Positions 53,440 through 64,000 of a stretch of DNA of 64,000 nt are shown piece by piece. Source of the DNA: Piromyces finnis (lineage: Eukaryota > Neocallimastigomycota > Neocallimastigomycetes > Neocallimastigales > Neocallimastigaceae); assembly GCA_002104945.1 (NCBI GenBank), contig MCFH01000055.1, forward strand, positions 1 to 64,000. Direction: 5' to 3'. The position numbers and the translations under genes were made by a program. The first letter of the stretch is position 1; every line of letters begins with the position of its first letter. The notes beneath the pieces were generated by a model, which ran no database searches, had not been told where the DNA came from, and worked only from the letters and a program-made list of their open reading frames with translations.

Positions 53440-53456
53440 TACTCCCCCTCAAATTA
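53440..53456 (-). promoter_or_regulatory. Polypurine tract of element G
   Basis: The minus strand reads TTTGAGGGGGAGTA before the LTR. Confidence 0.65.
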
Positions 53457-56400
53457 GATTTTCTTTAAGAATATCTTATTTGTATAATCAAACATTCTTG
53501 GACCAGGTAGATCTTTAGTTAGAGGGTCAGCTAACATTTCTTTAGTATTTACATATTCGATTTTTATATTGTTCTTTTCTATGTTGTCAATAATGAAGTG
53601 GTAGTGTATATTTATGTGTTTTAACTTTGTGTTTATTTCACCGTTTTCTATTATTTTCTTGCTTGCCTTGTTGTCGGTGAATAAAGTTATATTTTTGTTG
53701 TAATTAAAAATTTCGTCTACCATGTTTTTGATCCATAAGATTTTCTTCGTATTCATGGACGTACTAATGTACTCAGCCTCAGCGGTAGATGTTGCCACAC
53801 AAGTTTGTTTCTTGGATAACCAGCATATTGGGCTATTTCCCATTAGGATTATCCCTCCAGAGGTAGATTTAAAGTCTTCTGCGCCTCCGTAGTCCGAATC
53901 AGTGTATCCTTGTATTTTTCCTTCTCCACTGTATTCGATTTTGTAATGTTTGGTAGTAGATAAGTATCTGAAAATATTTACAATTGTATTCCAGTCAGAT
54001 ACTGTTGGATTTTCAGATTTTCTTGCAGCTTTGTTTACTGCAAACGCTATATCCGGTCTTGTACATTTTGACAGATATATTAATGCACCTATTGCACTTT
54101 TATATTTTGTTTTATCAAATTGGTTATTATTTGAGGTGTTCTTGTCGGTTGTTGTACATGGCGTATTTCTTCTACGTACGTTTTCCATATGAAATCTTTG
54201 TAATACATTATTAATGTAATTCTCTTGGGAAATAATGTATTTGGATCCTTTCTTTTCAATCTTTATTCCTAGAATGTAACTAATAGGGCCGCTATTTGAT
54301 ATTTTAAATCTACTTTTAATTTTGCTTATTACTCTCTCTATTGTATTTGTTTTTCCAATTATAACCATGTCGTCTACATATAGACCAATTATACATTTTA
54401 CGTATTTATTTTCTTTTAACGTATAAATACATGGTTCGGATTTTAATGGTTTAAAGTTATTATTTTTCAGGAATTTATCTATTGTTTTATTCCATTGTCT
54501 TCCTGATTGTTTTAAACCATAGAGAGCTTTATTCAGCTTCCAGTATCCTCCCCCAAAGTTGCTATCTCCAAGCGGAATTGTGGTATAAATGTCTGTATCC
54601 AATGGAGCATTGAGGTAGGCAGCTTTTATATCAAGCTGATATATATCCCACTTAAATTTTGCAGCAATAGCAATAATAAATTTTAGACTGTCAATATTTA
54701 ATGTAGGGGAATAGGTTAAGTCAAAATCAATACCCTGTTTTTGACGGAAACCTCTAGCGACAAGTCTAGCTTTAAAACGTACTATATTATTATTGCTGTC
54801 CCTTTTAACAGCAAAAACCCATTTGGTAGATATAATATTCTTGTTTTTTGGGATATTTTTAACCAGGGACATAATTTTGTTAGAATGTAAATTATTTAAT
54901 TCATCTTGAATGGCTGCTTTCCAATATTTAGAATTCGTGCAAGACATAGCTTCTTTGTACGTAGTGGGAGCATCAGTAAAAACGGTAGCTATAAATTTGT
55001 TTTTGTGCTTCTTAGGAGTACTGGAATCATTCAGAGGGGTAGGACTGCAAGGCTTTTTTCTTTCAGGATGGTAGGAATCATCAGATTTATCGGCCATGAT
55101 ATCATCCATGATATCATTTTCATCTTCCAAGTTTGGATCAGGATCATCCATAGATTTATTGTCATCTGAGATATAATAATGGGAATCACGTGTCATATCA
55201 GGAGAATCAGAGATTTTTGAATTTAAATTTTTATTATGATTAATATCCATATTATCAGAGTAGGTAGAATTATTCTGTGTAACGTTAGAAATTTTGCTAG
55301 AATTATGACGTGGATTATATGGTTTATCATCCAATAGAATGTCTTCATTTTTATTTTGAATTTTTGAAAAATTTTTATTAATAAAAATTTTTTCACTATG
55401 ATCAGTATTAGGATATTCAGTAGTATTTTCACCAGTATTTTTGGTATAGGAAATATTTTCGGTGATAAAATATTCAGTAGGAGAATTTTTATAATATTCA
55501 GGATTTTTAATGATTTCATTTTTGTTTTTGTCGGCAAGAGTATTACCAGAACAAACGTAATCGGGACCAGGAGTTACAGGATATTGGTATTTATTATTTT
55601 CGTCAATATTATTAGAGATTTTGTAATTTTTCTTTTCGAAATTGCAATTGTCATTTGCAATTTCTTCTAAAACTTTTAAAATGTCATTTGTAAATTTATT
55701 TTTATTAAATTTCGAATTTGAATTATTATTTTTGTTTTTGGTTTGAGTGTCGCTTTTTAAATTGCTGTTTAAATTGTTTTTTGAATTTTCTTCAATTTTG
55801 GAATTAATATTAGTCTTTATATTAGTTTCTTCTTTTTCTTTGGTAGTTATTTCTCCGTCTTTATATTTGGTATTTTCATAAGCTGGGTCCTCGTCCATAT
55901 TGTTGTTATTACCTTCTTCAACCATTTCTTCTTCTACTTCTTCTTTTTCTATTTCTTCTTTTTCTATTTCTTCTTCATCATTATTATTGGAGTGGATATT
56001 CACCATTTTCTTGGAAGTAGTCCTTTCTGTGTTATTATTTTCTTTATTTATGATTGAATTTGTATCCGTATTGTTGTTGTTCTTTGATGATTCTGAGGGG
56101 TCCTTTCTGTCGTAATTATTGATATTATATGAATCATTAAAAGAGAAATACGGATCGTTTATATTTTTATTTTTATAATTATAATGTGCCGGCTTATCTT
56201 CACAGCATTCTATTTCCCTAGAATAGTGGATTTTAAGTTTATCACCACATATCTCCATGACGATATATGAGTGATGTGCTTCACTGAACCCAAGAAATAT
56301 TCCTTCCTTCGAGTTAGGCGCAAATTTTGACTTTTTAAGAGAATAGTCCTTAAAGTAGCATATGCATCCAAATACCTTTAGGTATTTTAGATCGGCTTCC

Positions 56401-58538
56401 TCGTTCGTAAACACTTCATCAGGAATTAAGTTATCGTTTCCTTGGTGTGGTATTTTGTTGTAAATATAACAAGAATATTTAACAGCAAAACTCCAAAAGT
56501 CTTCAGATAATTTAGCCCAATATAAAAGCGTTTTAGCAGAATTTTGAATAGTTTGGTTTATTCTTTCTGCTTTACCATTTAATTCATGTATGTAAGGAGG
56601 TGAATTTATCTTAGATATACCGTTTTCCTTACAATATTTTATAACTTTACTACTATTATACTCTTTTGCACCATCTGTCTTGAATGTTTTGACTTTATAT
56701 TTGTCAAAAGTATTATTGGCATTCTTTAGGAATTCAATAATAATGTCCGGTGCCTCAGACCTTGACTTGAGAGTATAAATCCAGAGTTTTCTTGAGTATT
56801 CATCCAGCATAGTCATAAAATACTTCTTATTATTGACGGATGAATTAAACGGGCCTGAAATATCGGAGTGAATAGTCTCTAGAACTCTTCCGGCTTTGGG
56901 TACGGTTTTGTTATGTGGAGACTTCTTCATTTTAGATATTTTACAGTCTAGGCAAGGAGTTACTTTAATTTTATGTTGTTTTAGGTATTTCTTCAGATCC
57001 TTCTGGTAGAAATGGCCTAATCTCTTATGCCATATACCTAAATCATCTTCAAAGTTTGCAATAAATGGTTCATTTATCTTTTTATTAATGTTTATGAGCT
57101 TAATTTTAAATTGATTTAATTCATTTGAATACGTTTGCATTATATTTTTATTTTCAGAGTCCTTGAAAATAAGCCTGACTTTTCCATCATCAGTAATATC
57201 TATAATGCTTCTTAAACCAACTTTAGCAAGTCCTACACCACTAATTAAATTCTTGCTAACTTTGTCTGAGTACAAAACTTTTTCTAACTTGTAAGTTTTG
57301 TCTTTTACCTTAAACTCATATGAACCATAACCACTAAATTCACATGTAGTTCCATTTGCACATCTAAGTTGAATGTGCTCTTCTGTGAAGTTCTCTAGAA
57401 TGTCCTTATTATTAACGATATGTTCGGCGGCACCAGTATCATAGAACCATTCGTCGTATTTATTTTCTCCATACACATAATCTATATCCTTTGTGTTAGG
57501 AGTGTCTTCCTCTGTAACTTCATCCTTTTCAATTAGGTAGATATTTCTTTCTGTCAGAGGTCTGATATCTTCGAATTCTACGTTAATTCCATAATTTTCA
57601 TTATCGTCATAGTCTTCGACGAAATCTACTTCTTGTTCGAATTTCTTTTGTTGTTTTTTCTTGTGAACTTGCCTCCCTTGTTGTGAATTTCTCTTTTGTT
57701 TACTTTGGTTAAAGGCCCTGTTGTTGTTTTTTCTTTGGTCCCTTTCCATTTTGGCCTTTTGGTTGTATTCACACATTTCGGTAGAGTGTCCATGTTCACA
57801 GCAGATATGGCAGTAGGTACGGTGGCTTCTGTTTATATTTCTTCTATTACCGTAGCTTTTATTCTTTGTTGATTTGTTTTCTCTACTAACAAAATCAACA
57901 TCCATTGGATCATCAACTTCGTCATCTTCATCTTGGTCGTTGTTGGTCCAATCTTCGAAGTAGGATTTAGCGTTGATGTAACTTTTGACCTTCTCATAGA
58001 GCTGATCATAAGTTTCATCTAAGGTTACACTTACTTGGTTCTTGACACTTCTTGGAAGGGAATTGTACATATATTTTAGTTTTTCCCTTTCACTTAAGGA
58101 CATTCTTTGTTCAGACATCTCAAGGAAGATTTCCCTGACATTATCAATGGTTTTACTGACTTTGCTTACATCTTCAGTATGTAATTTTCTTAACTTTTTT
58201 AGCCAGTATTCGATGTCTGCATTAGCGTTACCGTATTTTGTATTCAACTTCTTGAATACTTGGTAACAGCTAGTATTATGACCGATCTCTCTGAGGATCT
58301 TCTCATCCACATTTTGAATGATCATAAGGTGTGCATCAGCATTAAGACTTTCAGCTGCTGATACTATCTCGGCCTTATAAATTGGCGAGTTTGCCAATTT
58401 ATTGGCGGCTACAACATTAATGTTATTAATGTTGCTGCTTGGGTTTGCGTCCTCCCCCATAGCTTTAGTGAAGGTTTTGTAAACGGACGCGAGTAAGTTA
58501 TTAGTACGGTAGTTAGCAATAATTTTTACAATAGCCAT
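53454..58538 (-). CDS. Element G Copia Gag-Pol polyprotein
   Basis: 1694 residues read from the first in-frame Met. Gag part with CCHC knuckle CHICCEHGHSTEMC at 243-256. Protease DTGA at 367. Integrase precedes RT (Copia order): H504/H509/C529/C532, then D559, D622, E658 (35-residue spacing). A low-complexity Asn/Lys/Glu/Ser linker spans about 800-1190. RT has RFKARLVARG and YVDD 1387-1390. RNase H has TDSD near 1547 and AEAEY near 1587. The frame is open about 60 codons upstream of this Met and encodes a typical Copia Gag start (NFDTWSLLIKSAA), but the ATG expected there (58724-58726) is one base out of frame. The N-terminus is therefore probably damaged by a one-base indel. Otherwise intact. 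Confidence 0.93.
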   Translation of the reverse strand: MAIVKIIANYRTNNLLASVYKTFTKAMGEDANPSSNINNINVVAANKLANSPIYKAEIVSAAESLNADAHLMIIQNVDEKILREIGHNTSCYQVFKKLNTKYGNANADIEYWLKKLRKLHTEDVSKVSKTIDNVREIFLEMSEQRMSLSEREKLKYMYNSLPRSVKNQVSVTLDETYDQLYEKVKSYINAKSYFEDWTNNDQDEDDEVDDPMDVDFVSRENKSTKNKSYGNRRNINRSHRTYCHICCEHGHSTEMCEYNQKAKMERDQRKNNNRAFNQSKQKRNSQQGRQVHKKKQQKKFEQEVDFVEDYDDNENYGINVEFEDIRPLTERNIYLIEKDEVTEEDTPNTKDIDYVYGENKYDEWFYDTGAAEHIVNNKDILENFTEEHIQLRCANGTTCEFSGYGSYEFKVKDKTYKLEKVLYSDKVSKNLISGVGLAKVGLRSIIDITDDGKVRLIFKDSENKNIMQTYSNELNQFKIKLININKKINEPFIANFEDDLGIWHKRLGHFYQKDLKKYLKQHKIKVTPCLDCKISKMKKSPHNKTVPKAGRVLETIHSDISGPFNSSVNNKKYFMTMLDEYSRKLWIYTLKSRSEAPDIIIEFLKNANNTFDKYKVKTFKTDGAKEYNSSKVIKYCKENGISKINSPPYIHELNGKAERINQTIQNSAKTLLYWAKLSEDFWSFAVKYSCYIYNKIPHQGNDNLIPDEVFTNEEADLKYLKVFGCICYFKDYSLKKSKFAPNSKEGIFLGFSEAHHSYIVMEICGDKLKIHYSREIECCEDKPAHYNYKNKNINDPYFSFNDSYNINNYDRKDPSESSKNNNNTDTNSIINKENNNTERTTSKKMVNIHSNNNDEEEIEKEEIEKEEVEEEMVEEGNNNNMDEDPAYENTKYKDGEITTKEKEETNIKTNINSKIEENSKNNLNSNLKSDTQTKNKNNNSNSKFNKNKFTNDILKVLEEIANDNCNFEKKNYKISNNIDENNKYQYPVTPGPDYVCSGNTLADKNKNEIIKNPEYYKNSPTEYFITENISYTKNTGENTTEYPNTDHSEKIFINKNFSKIQNKNEDILLDDKPYNPRHNSSKISNVTQNNSTYSDNMDINHNKNLNSKISDSPDMTRDSHYYISDDNKSMDDPDPNLEDENDIMDDIMADKSDDSYHPERKKPCSPTPLNDSSTPKKHKNKFIATVFTDAPTTYKEAMSCTNSKYWKAAIQDELNNLHSNKIMSLVKNIPKNKNIISTKWVFAVKRDSNNNIVRFKARLVARGFRQKQGIDFDLTYSPTLNIDSLKFIIAIAAKFKWDIYQLDIKAAYLNAPLDTDIYTTIPLGDSNFGGGYWKLNKALYGLKQSGRQWNKTIDKFLKNNNFKPLKSEPCIYTLKENKYVKCIIGLYVDDMVIIGKTNTIERVISKIKSRFKISNSGPISYILGIKIEKKGSKYIISQENYINNVLQRFHMENVRRRNTPCTTTDKNTSNNNQFDKTKYKSAIGALIYLSKCTRPDIAFAVNKAARKSENPTVSDWNTIVNIFRYLSTTKHYKIEYSGEGKIQGYTDSDYGGAEDFKSTSGGIILMGNSPICWLSKKQTCVATSTAEAEYISTSMNTKKILWIKNMVDEIFNYNKNITLFTDNKASKKIIENGEINTKLKHINIHYHFIIDNIEKNNIKIEYVNTKEMLADPLTKDLPGPRMFDYTNKIFLKKI

Positions 58539-58786
58539 AGTGTAAACATCTTTAAGATTAAAGTCTATCTTAAAGCTGTCGTCTTTGATGGTTCCAACAA
58601 TGTCATAATCAAGATAGCTAGTTAGACCCTGTCTAGAAGCAGCTGACTTGATTAAAAGACTCCAAGTGTCAAAGTTGGATTTTCCATGAAGACGTTGATT
58701 ATTGGCTAAATTAATTGCTGGGACATACTAAAATTTTAAACACACAAAAATTTTGCTTTAAATTTTTCTTAAGAAATTTTATTATT
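58539..58786 (-). pseudogene. Gag N-terminal part of element G, start codon out of frame
   Basis: From about 58710 down to 58539 the frame of the polyprotein is open and Gag-like, but it has no Met. An ATG at 58724-58726 opens a frame that reaches TAG after six codons. A single base near 58706-58722 separates the two. Confidence 0.65.
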
Positions 58787-58810
58787 GATTAGAGTTTGAG
58801 ACTCTTAATC
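58787..58810 (-). promoter_or_regulatory. Primer binding site of element G (internal tRNA piece)
   Basis: Read on the plus strand, the site GAGACTCTTAATC ends with an anticodon stem-loop (loop CTCTTAA, anticodon CTT), as in tRNA-Lys. So the primer would be a tRNA cleaved in or after its anticodon arm, as in copia of flies, rather than a tRNA 3' end. No TGG is present at the LTR edge. Confidence 0.6.
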
Positions 58811-59078
58811 TGTGAAATAAATTTAATTAATAAATAATTTTATTAATAAGGTTAACAAAGAGGAAAAGTTACATTGTAAATATTACAGTTATATAATGAG
58901 ATGTAAGGTCATGTGACCATAGAAAATAAAATAAAATAAATAAAAAATAACTTTCTCTACAACACGTAGACATTACGTTTACAAGACTTTAAATACATGT
59001 TTATGTTTTTATAAAATAGTCACGTGTGTAATAAATATATGATATAGATAAATAAAATTATGTGTCCATAAATGTTCA
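58811..59078 (-). repeat. 5' LTR of element G
   Basis: 268 bp copy of 53172-53439, no difference noticed. Confidence 0.93.
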
Positions 59079-59079
59079 C

Positions 59080-59146
<67 letters not shown>

Positions 59147-59170
59147 GTAATAATAATAATAATAATAATA

Positions 59171-59223
<53 letters not shown>
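59079..59223. repeat. AAT microsatellite right of element G
   Basis: AAT units with two AGT variants. The poly-Asn reading across it is translated microsatellite. Confidence 0.92.
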
Positions 59224-59988
59224 CTTTATAAAGAATTAATTTTATGAATTTAACTAAACTATTTATATTCTTTGTAAAATTTAATTTAATAATAAAATAA
59301 CTTTCGATACATAATTTGTTTTCATAACATATTTAATAATACTAAACTAAACATAAAAATAAAATATAATTTGTTAACTAGATATTAATAATATTAATAA
59401 TACTAACTATTATATAAATAATTATTTATAGTTAAAAATAGTATAATTTTTTAATTCAAAGATTATGAAATATTTTAATATTTTATTGAAATAATTATTA
59501 TAAAATGAAGTTATTATCTTCCCGAGGATTAAATTGGAAAAGATAATTTAGTTTTACAGAATGATTTATGAGTGATACATCAGAAGTGATCATTCTCTGA
59601 ATTATCAATAATCATTTGTGCATAAAAATTGTTAAACACGGTATCTCGCAAACCAGGAAAGATATCATGCTCGTGGCTTTCTAATGAACGTGGTTTCATC
59701 AAAGATAATTTCATCAAAAAACCAACATTCGTTGTCGAGCTATGAATGATTTTTGTTATTAAATTATGGTCTTAAGGGCTAAAGGTGTTTATAATAACCT
59801 TTATAGAGTGTTAAGATCGTATTACTTTAATTTTAATATTTACCAATATTGTTTTGTATTTTTTAAAATTTGATAAATATTAATTTTTTTAATATTTCAA
59901 AAGTAATTTCACAACTTCAACTAGTATTCGTGACATGACCTGGAATTTATACTAAATATAGTATTTTCTGTTTGTTACATGTCACAAA
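59224..59988. repeat. Dispersed non-coding repeat R1, copy 2
   Basis: Collinear with 2800-3606 (landmarks GTGATCATTCTCTGAAT, CGTGGCTTTCTAATGAACG, ACTAGTATTCGTGACA). In both places an AAT/ATT array and a family C LTR lie nearby. Confidence 0.55.
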
Positions 59989-60501
59989 TAATAAATAATT
60001 AAATTTATAAATTAAATATATTATTATAATGAAATTATTTTAAACACAGATTAAAAGTAATTAAATTAGTATTAAAATATTTATATATAAAATCATTAGT
60101 TTTAAAATTATAAATGTAAACAAGAATTATTTTTTTTTCATTTGTTTATTAATTATCTATTTTAAAATATTAATATAACACTCTAAAATAGTATAAATGT
60201 ATAAATAGTGATAGAATTAGTTTATTTAAAAAATGTTCCTAATAATCCAGTAAAATTGGATATAAAATTTATGTTAAATAATATTTATAATTATATTTTA
60301 CATACATACAAGGTGTATCAATTAATAGTATATAAATATTTAATAATGCAAGAGTTATTAAATATTAAAATTTTATACTTGAATAAAATAAAATTATATT
60401 TTAAAAAAAACTAACAAAGACTTGGTAAATGAAAAAGTTTATTTATTTTTAATAATTTATTTATTAAATTTTAGATATAGATATTATCACTGTAAAGTGG
60501 G
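59989..60501 (+). repeat. Solo LTR, family C type, 3' truncated
   Basis: Follows the element C LTR from ATAAATAATTAAATTTATAA through GTTCCTAATAATCCAGTAAA to TTAGATATAGATATTATCACT, then breaks off about 60 bp before the expected end. Confidence 0.65.
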
Positions 60502-61486
60502 AGGGCTTGGGAGAGATATGTAACTTGGTCAGAGCGTTTCTTTATTATAACTTATAACTTAATTCAATAATTAAAATATTAAATTTATTTATTATTAAAC
60601 TTCTTCTTTAAAACGATTAAAGAATTTAAATAATAATAATAATACGAATTTATAATTAAATGATTTTATAATTAAAACCTTTTTATTTAATATGATTATT
60701 TATAAATTTCATTTATTAATGATTTGATTATTAAAATAATATTAATAATTGATATTGATATGAATTCATATGATAGCTCTTAAGATTAATCTTTAAAATT
60801 ACTTTTAAATAAAAAGTATTGTTTTAACCATATTAAATTGTAAATATTTAGTATTCTCAATCGAGAATAGAAATTAATGATACAAATTATATATTTTTAT
60901 GATGATTAATTAATTAATAATTATTATTAATTACTTTTTGACCATAATGATTTTTGATTTTATTTGATTTTGATTATTGAGGTTATTAGCCAGAAATTAT
61001 TTAAAATAAATACTAATTAATTTTTATTATTGATTGATTAGATTTGAAATTAAGAGTAATTATTATCTAACCTTATTTAATAATAATGGAGAATTTTTGT
61101 GAATATTTGTGAGTATATAAGTTTTAACTAGTACTTTCTAACAAAACTAATTTGACGTCCCTAGAAAACGGAAATAGGACGCAATATTCGGAAGTTATTA
61201 TTGTTTTCATATATTGTATATTTTGCATAAGGGTTAATTTATTGAAAATCGAATCCTTGTGATTCTTAACCCTTTCCAATATTAAATTTTTCCAAAGTGA
61301 CCTTTTAATTATTTTTAAGAGTATTTTATAATTTTTAAAATATAAAATTGGTTTTTAAATTATTTATTTGAATATTTAATTTATTATTAATTATCTTCTA
61401 TTCTTAACAATCACATTATATATTTATTTATAGAATTAAAATAATATCCACTTAGTATTATAAATTGTTGAGGTTCATAAATAAAT
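60502..61486. other. AT-rich spacer, no gene recognised
   Basis: Begins with a less AT-biased block (GGGAGGGCTTGGGAGAGATA, about 60498-60520). A second such block (GACGTCCCTAGAAAACGG) lies near 61154. No reading frame, RNA gene or matching repeat found. Confidence 0.5.
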
Positions 61487-61827
61487 TGTTGGAATAGTGG
61501 AATATCAATAAATAAGGTAGATAAATATAAAATAAAGTAAATTTATTAGTTATGCATAGGATTTATACTAGGATGGACTATACATCATTCACTTTACACT
61601 ACAAAATATATCGTTATTTTACTTTAGTCCAATATATTTTTAAATAATATAATATAATATTTTTAATAAATAATAAATTCTAGGATTTAGATGGAACAGT
61701 AAATTTAAAATAAAAGTGCGTTTTATAATTAACAAATAAATCTCTTTAAAACTTAAAAAATAAATTTATCAATTATGCTTTTAAATTATCTCTTTATTAT
61801 ATTTTTATTATTTTTATTGTTTATTCA
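61487..61827 (-). repeat. Possible 3' LTR of a decayed minus-strand element
   Basis: Begins TGTTGGAATAG, ends TTATTCA, and is followed at 61831-61850 by a C-rich run that on the minus strand reads AAAAGGGGGGGACAATGAA, which looks like a polypurine tract before an LTR. No partner LTR or body is visible to the right. Confidence 0.4.
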
Positions 61828-61850
61828 TTGTCCCCCCCTTTTAAAGGAGA

Positions 61851-63360
61851 AATTTATCCTCCCTTTATGCATTTTTCATTTATTACATTTATTACATTTA
61901 TTATTATTTTAACTATTTACTATTACTAATTACTATTGTTATTATTTGTTAAAATTAAAAGAATAAATTAAAATTATACTTTAGTATTATAAAATATTAC
62001 TTATTTGATCCTCTTTTACTTCAGAATGTTTAAACTTAAAAAAGAGTTATTATTAATTATCATTAACTATCATTAAATGTATAATACCTTAAATAAAATA
62101 ATTAAAATTTAAAATTAAAAGAATATTAAACTAAAATGAAATTAAAATGAAACTAAAATAAAATTAAAATGAAACTAAAATAAAATTAAAATGAAACTAA
62201 AATAAAATTAAAATGAAACTAAAATAAAATTAAAATGAAACTAAAATAAAATTAAAATGAAACTAAAATAAAATTAAAATGAAACTAAAATAAAATTAAA
62301 ATGAAACTAAAATAAAATTAAAATGAAACTAAAATAAAATTAAAATGAAACTAAAATAAAAGTATCAATTATTATAAGCACTCATTTTATACAAAAACCA
62401 AAAACATAAAAGAATTCTGTATTTTATCCTTAAAATTACTATTATTGTTCTATTTCCAGGTTTAAGTTTGTCACTTTTAGTAATAATTACTCAATTATTT
62501 AATTATTAGTTTTTAAATATAATTTTAAAAGAATTTTTAAGGGACATTTGGATAAACACTAGAATTAATAATTTGATATACACCATTTTATTTGAATTTA
62601 TTCATTCATTTTTATTTATTATTTTATTATTTTAATATACTAATACACTATTTAATTAAGTTGTTTTATTTAATAATTTATTTATATTTATTTCTATTAA
62701 GTCATTTTATTCAGAATTTATTATTATTTATTTAATAAAGAGAATATTATTTATTTAAAAGGGTTATATTTTTATATAGTTATTATTCATTTATTTTAAA
62801 GGGTTATTGTTACTTATTTTTATTAAAAGTCACTATGGGTTAAGTCGTGTTTATTCGGTTAGTTTTTATTATATTTTTGTGCGAGTAGCGTATCAAGATG
62901 TAATAATTATTACTATATATTTAATAATAATTATTATCTACAATATAATGATATAATATGTATTATTAAATTGAGAAGTTTCTTAAAAGAAAATAAAGAA
63001 ATAAATACTTATCTTAAAGAGTTTATTATAAGTGAGCTATAATAAACAACACAAAATTTTAAAGATATTTTAGTTTAAATATTTTTATTAATATAGCTTT
63101 TTGAAAAAAGCTATTTACTATAATTGTCTTATAATAATAACTCTGGATTCTTTAATGGAATCCAAGAGTTCTCTTATTTATAATTTTATTAAAATTTAAA
63201 GTTAAATGAATAATTTCTAATCTTAACAAAAAATCTTTTTAGGAAAAGATTAGAAGAAAAACCTAAAAAGAAATTCGATTGATATCTTAGACATACCAAT
63301 CATCGTAATATTAAGTAAAACTTAATAAAGGAAAAACCTTAATATCTGATATTTCTAATT
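61851..63360. other. AT-rich spacer with a 22-bp tandem array and a hairpin
   Basis: No gene seen. The array is listed separately. At about 63141-63170 CTCTGGATTC and GGAATCCAAGAG form a hairpin. Confidence 0.55.
62133..62360. repeat. 22-bp tandem array
   Basis: About ten near-perfect copies of AAACTAAAATAAAATTAAAA plus TG. Confidence 0.92.
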
Positions 63361-63364
63361 TATT

Positions 63365-63672
63365 AAATAAAATAAAATAAAATAAAATAAAATAAAATAA
63401 AATAAAATAAAATAAAATAAAATAAAATAAAATAAAATAAAATAAAATAAATAAAATAAAATAAAATAAAATAAAATAAAATAAAATAAAATAAAATAAA
63501 ATAAAATAAAATAAAATAAAATAAAATAAAATAAAATAAAATAAAATAAAATAAAATAAAATAAAATAAAATAAAATAAAATAAAATAAAATAAAATAAA
63601 ATAAAATAAAATAAAATAAAATAAAATAAAATAAAATATAATAAAATAAAATAAAATAAAATAAAATAAAAT
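63365..63672. repeat. AAAAT pentanucleotide microsatellite
   Basis: About 60 AAAAT units with two small interruptions. The poly Phe-Tyr-Ile-Leu reading on the minus strand is translated repeat. Confidence 0.95.
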
Positions 63673-64000
63673 GTTACATAATTTATAATTTGTGAAATTT
63701 TTGTATAATAATTTTACTAATAAATAAATAAATGGAAATGGATTATTAATCTCTAAATAAATACTATTAATTAAACTAAATATACGTAAAACCAATGTAT
63801 TAAATAAATTTACTATATTATTTAAATGAATGAATAAATATATTTTAAATAAATATTTATAATGTAATTAAATGAATAAGTAGTTAATGCATTAAGTAAA
63901 CTTACTATATTATATTAATGAATAAATAAATATATATTAAATAAATTCAATAAATTTTTATATAATGTTTAATTACATAATATAACTAAGAATGAATATT

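Larger units (their letters stand above)
53172..59078 (-). mobile_element. Element G: Ty1/Copia LTR retrotransposon
   Basis: 5907 bp, minus strand, with 268-bp LTRs (53172-53439 and 58811-59078) that look identical, an internal-tRNA primer site, and one long gag-pol frame. The insertion lies within an AAT microsatellite, which hides the target duplication. Confidence 0.93.

Noticed and set aside
63355-63795. A 146-residue Phe/Tyr/Ile-rich protein
   Set aside because: It is translation of an AAAAT microsatellite.

Overview
The window is extremely AT-rich eukaryotic DNA (long A/T-only stretches, AAT/ATT microsatellites, intronless nuclear-type tRNA genes with Pol III T-tract terminators). I find no host protein-coding gene in 64 kb: every convincing long reading frame belongs to an LTR retrotransposon. 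The mix of Ty3/Gypsy, chromodomain Gypsy and Ty1/Copia elements, with Asn/Lys/Ile-rich proteins in an AT-dominated genome, suggests an early-diverging fungus such as an anaerobic gut fungus, but this is inference; a slime mould or another AT-rich protist is not excluded.

Layout. 1-3.6 kb: decayed solo LTRs, an ATT microsatellite and a dispersed non-coding repeat. 3663-12071: element A, Ty3/Gypsy on the minus strand with separate gag and pol. 12075-19186: element B, a related Gypsy on the same strand starting 3 bp from A. 20058-26953 (element D, minus) and 29288-36003 (element E, plus): two near-identical chromodomain Gypsy elements, each with a 5-bp target duplication, on either side of a small tRNA cluster (Trp, Arg, Glu). 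36-41 kb: LTR relics, tandem repeats and tRNA-Met. 42703-46461: element F, an LTR-less Gypsy pol frame. 47421-49367: an inverted partial copy of the tRNA cluster. 50035-50528: a solo LTR of the E type. 50536-52478: element C, a short LTR element with no coding capacity. 53172-59078: element G, Ty1/Copia on the minus strand. 59-64 kb: LTR remnants, a second copy of the dispersed repeat and simple-sequence arrays.

How the parts work. A (and ancestrally B) place a UUUAAAC slippery heptamer directly before the gag stop, followed by a short hairpin, with pol in the -1 frame; this is a classical signal for a Gag-Pol fusion. D and E have one fused gag-pol frame, no CCHC zinc knuckle, a chromodomain-like C-terminus and a primer site that is the exact reverse complement of 12 nt inside their own LTR. 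Together these point to Tf1/sushi-type self-priming. Both sit 11-12 bp upstream of a tRNA with the 5' LTR facing it, so they look tRNA-targeted. A appears to be primed by the tRNA-Tyr 3' end. G appears to be primed by an internal piece of a tRNA-Lys(CTT)-like molecule.
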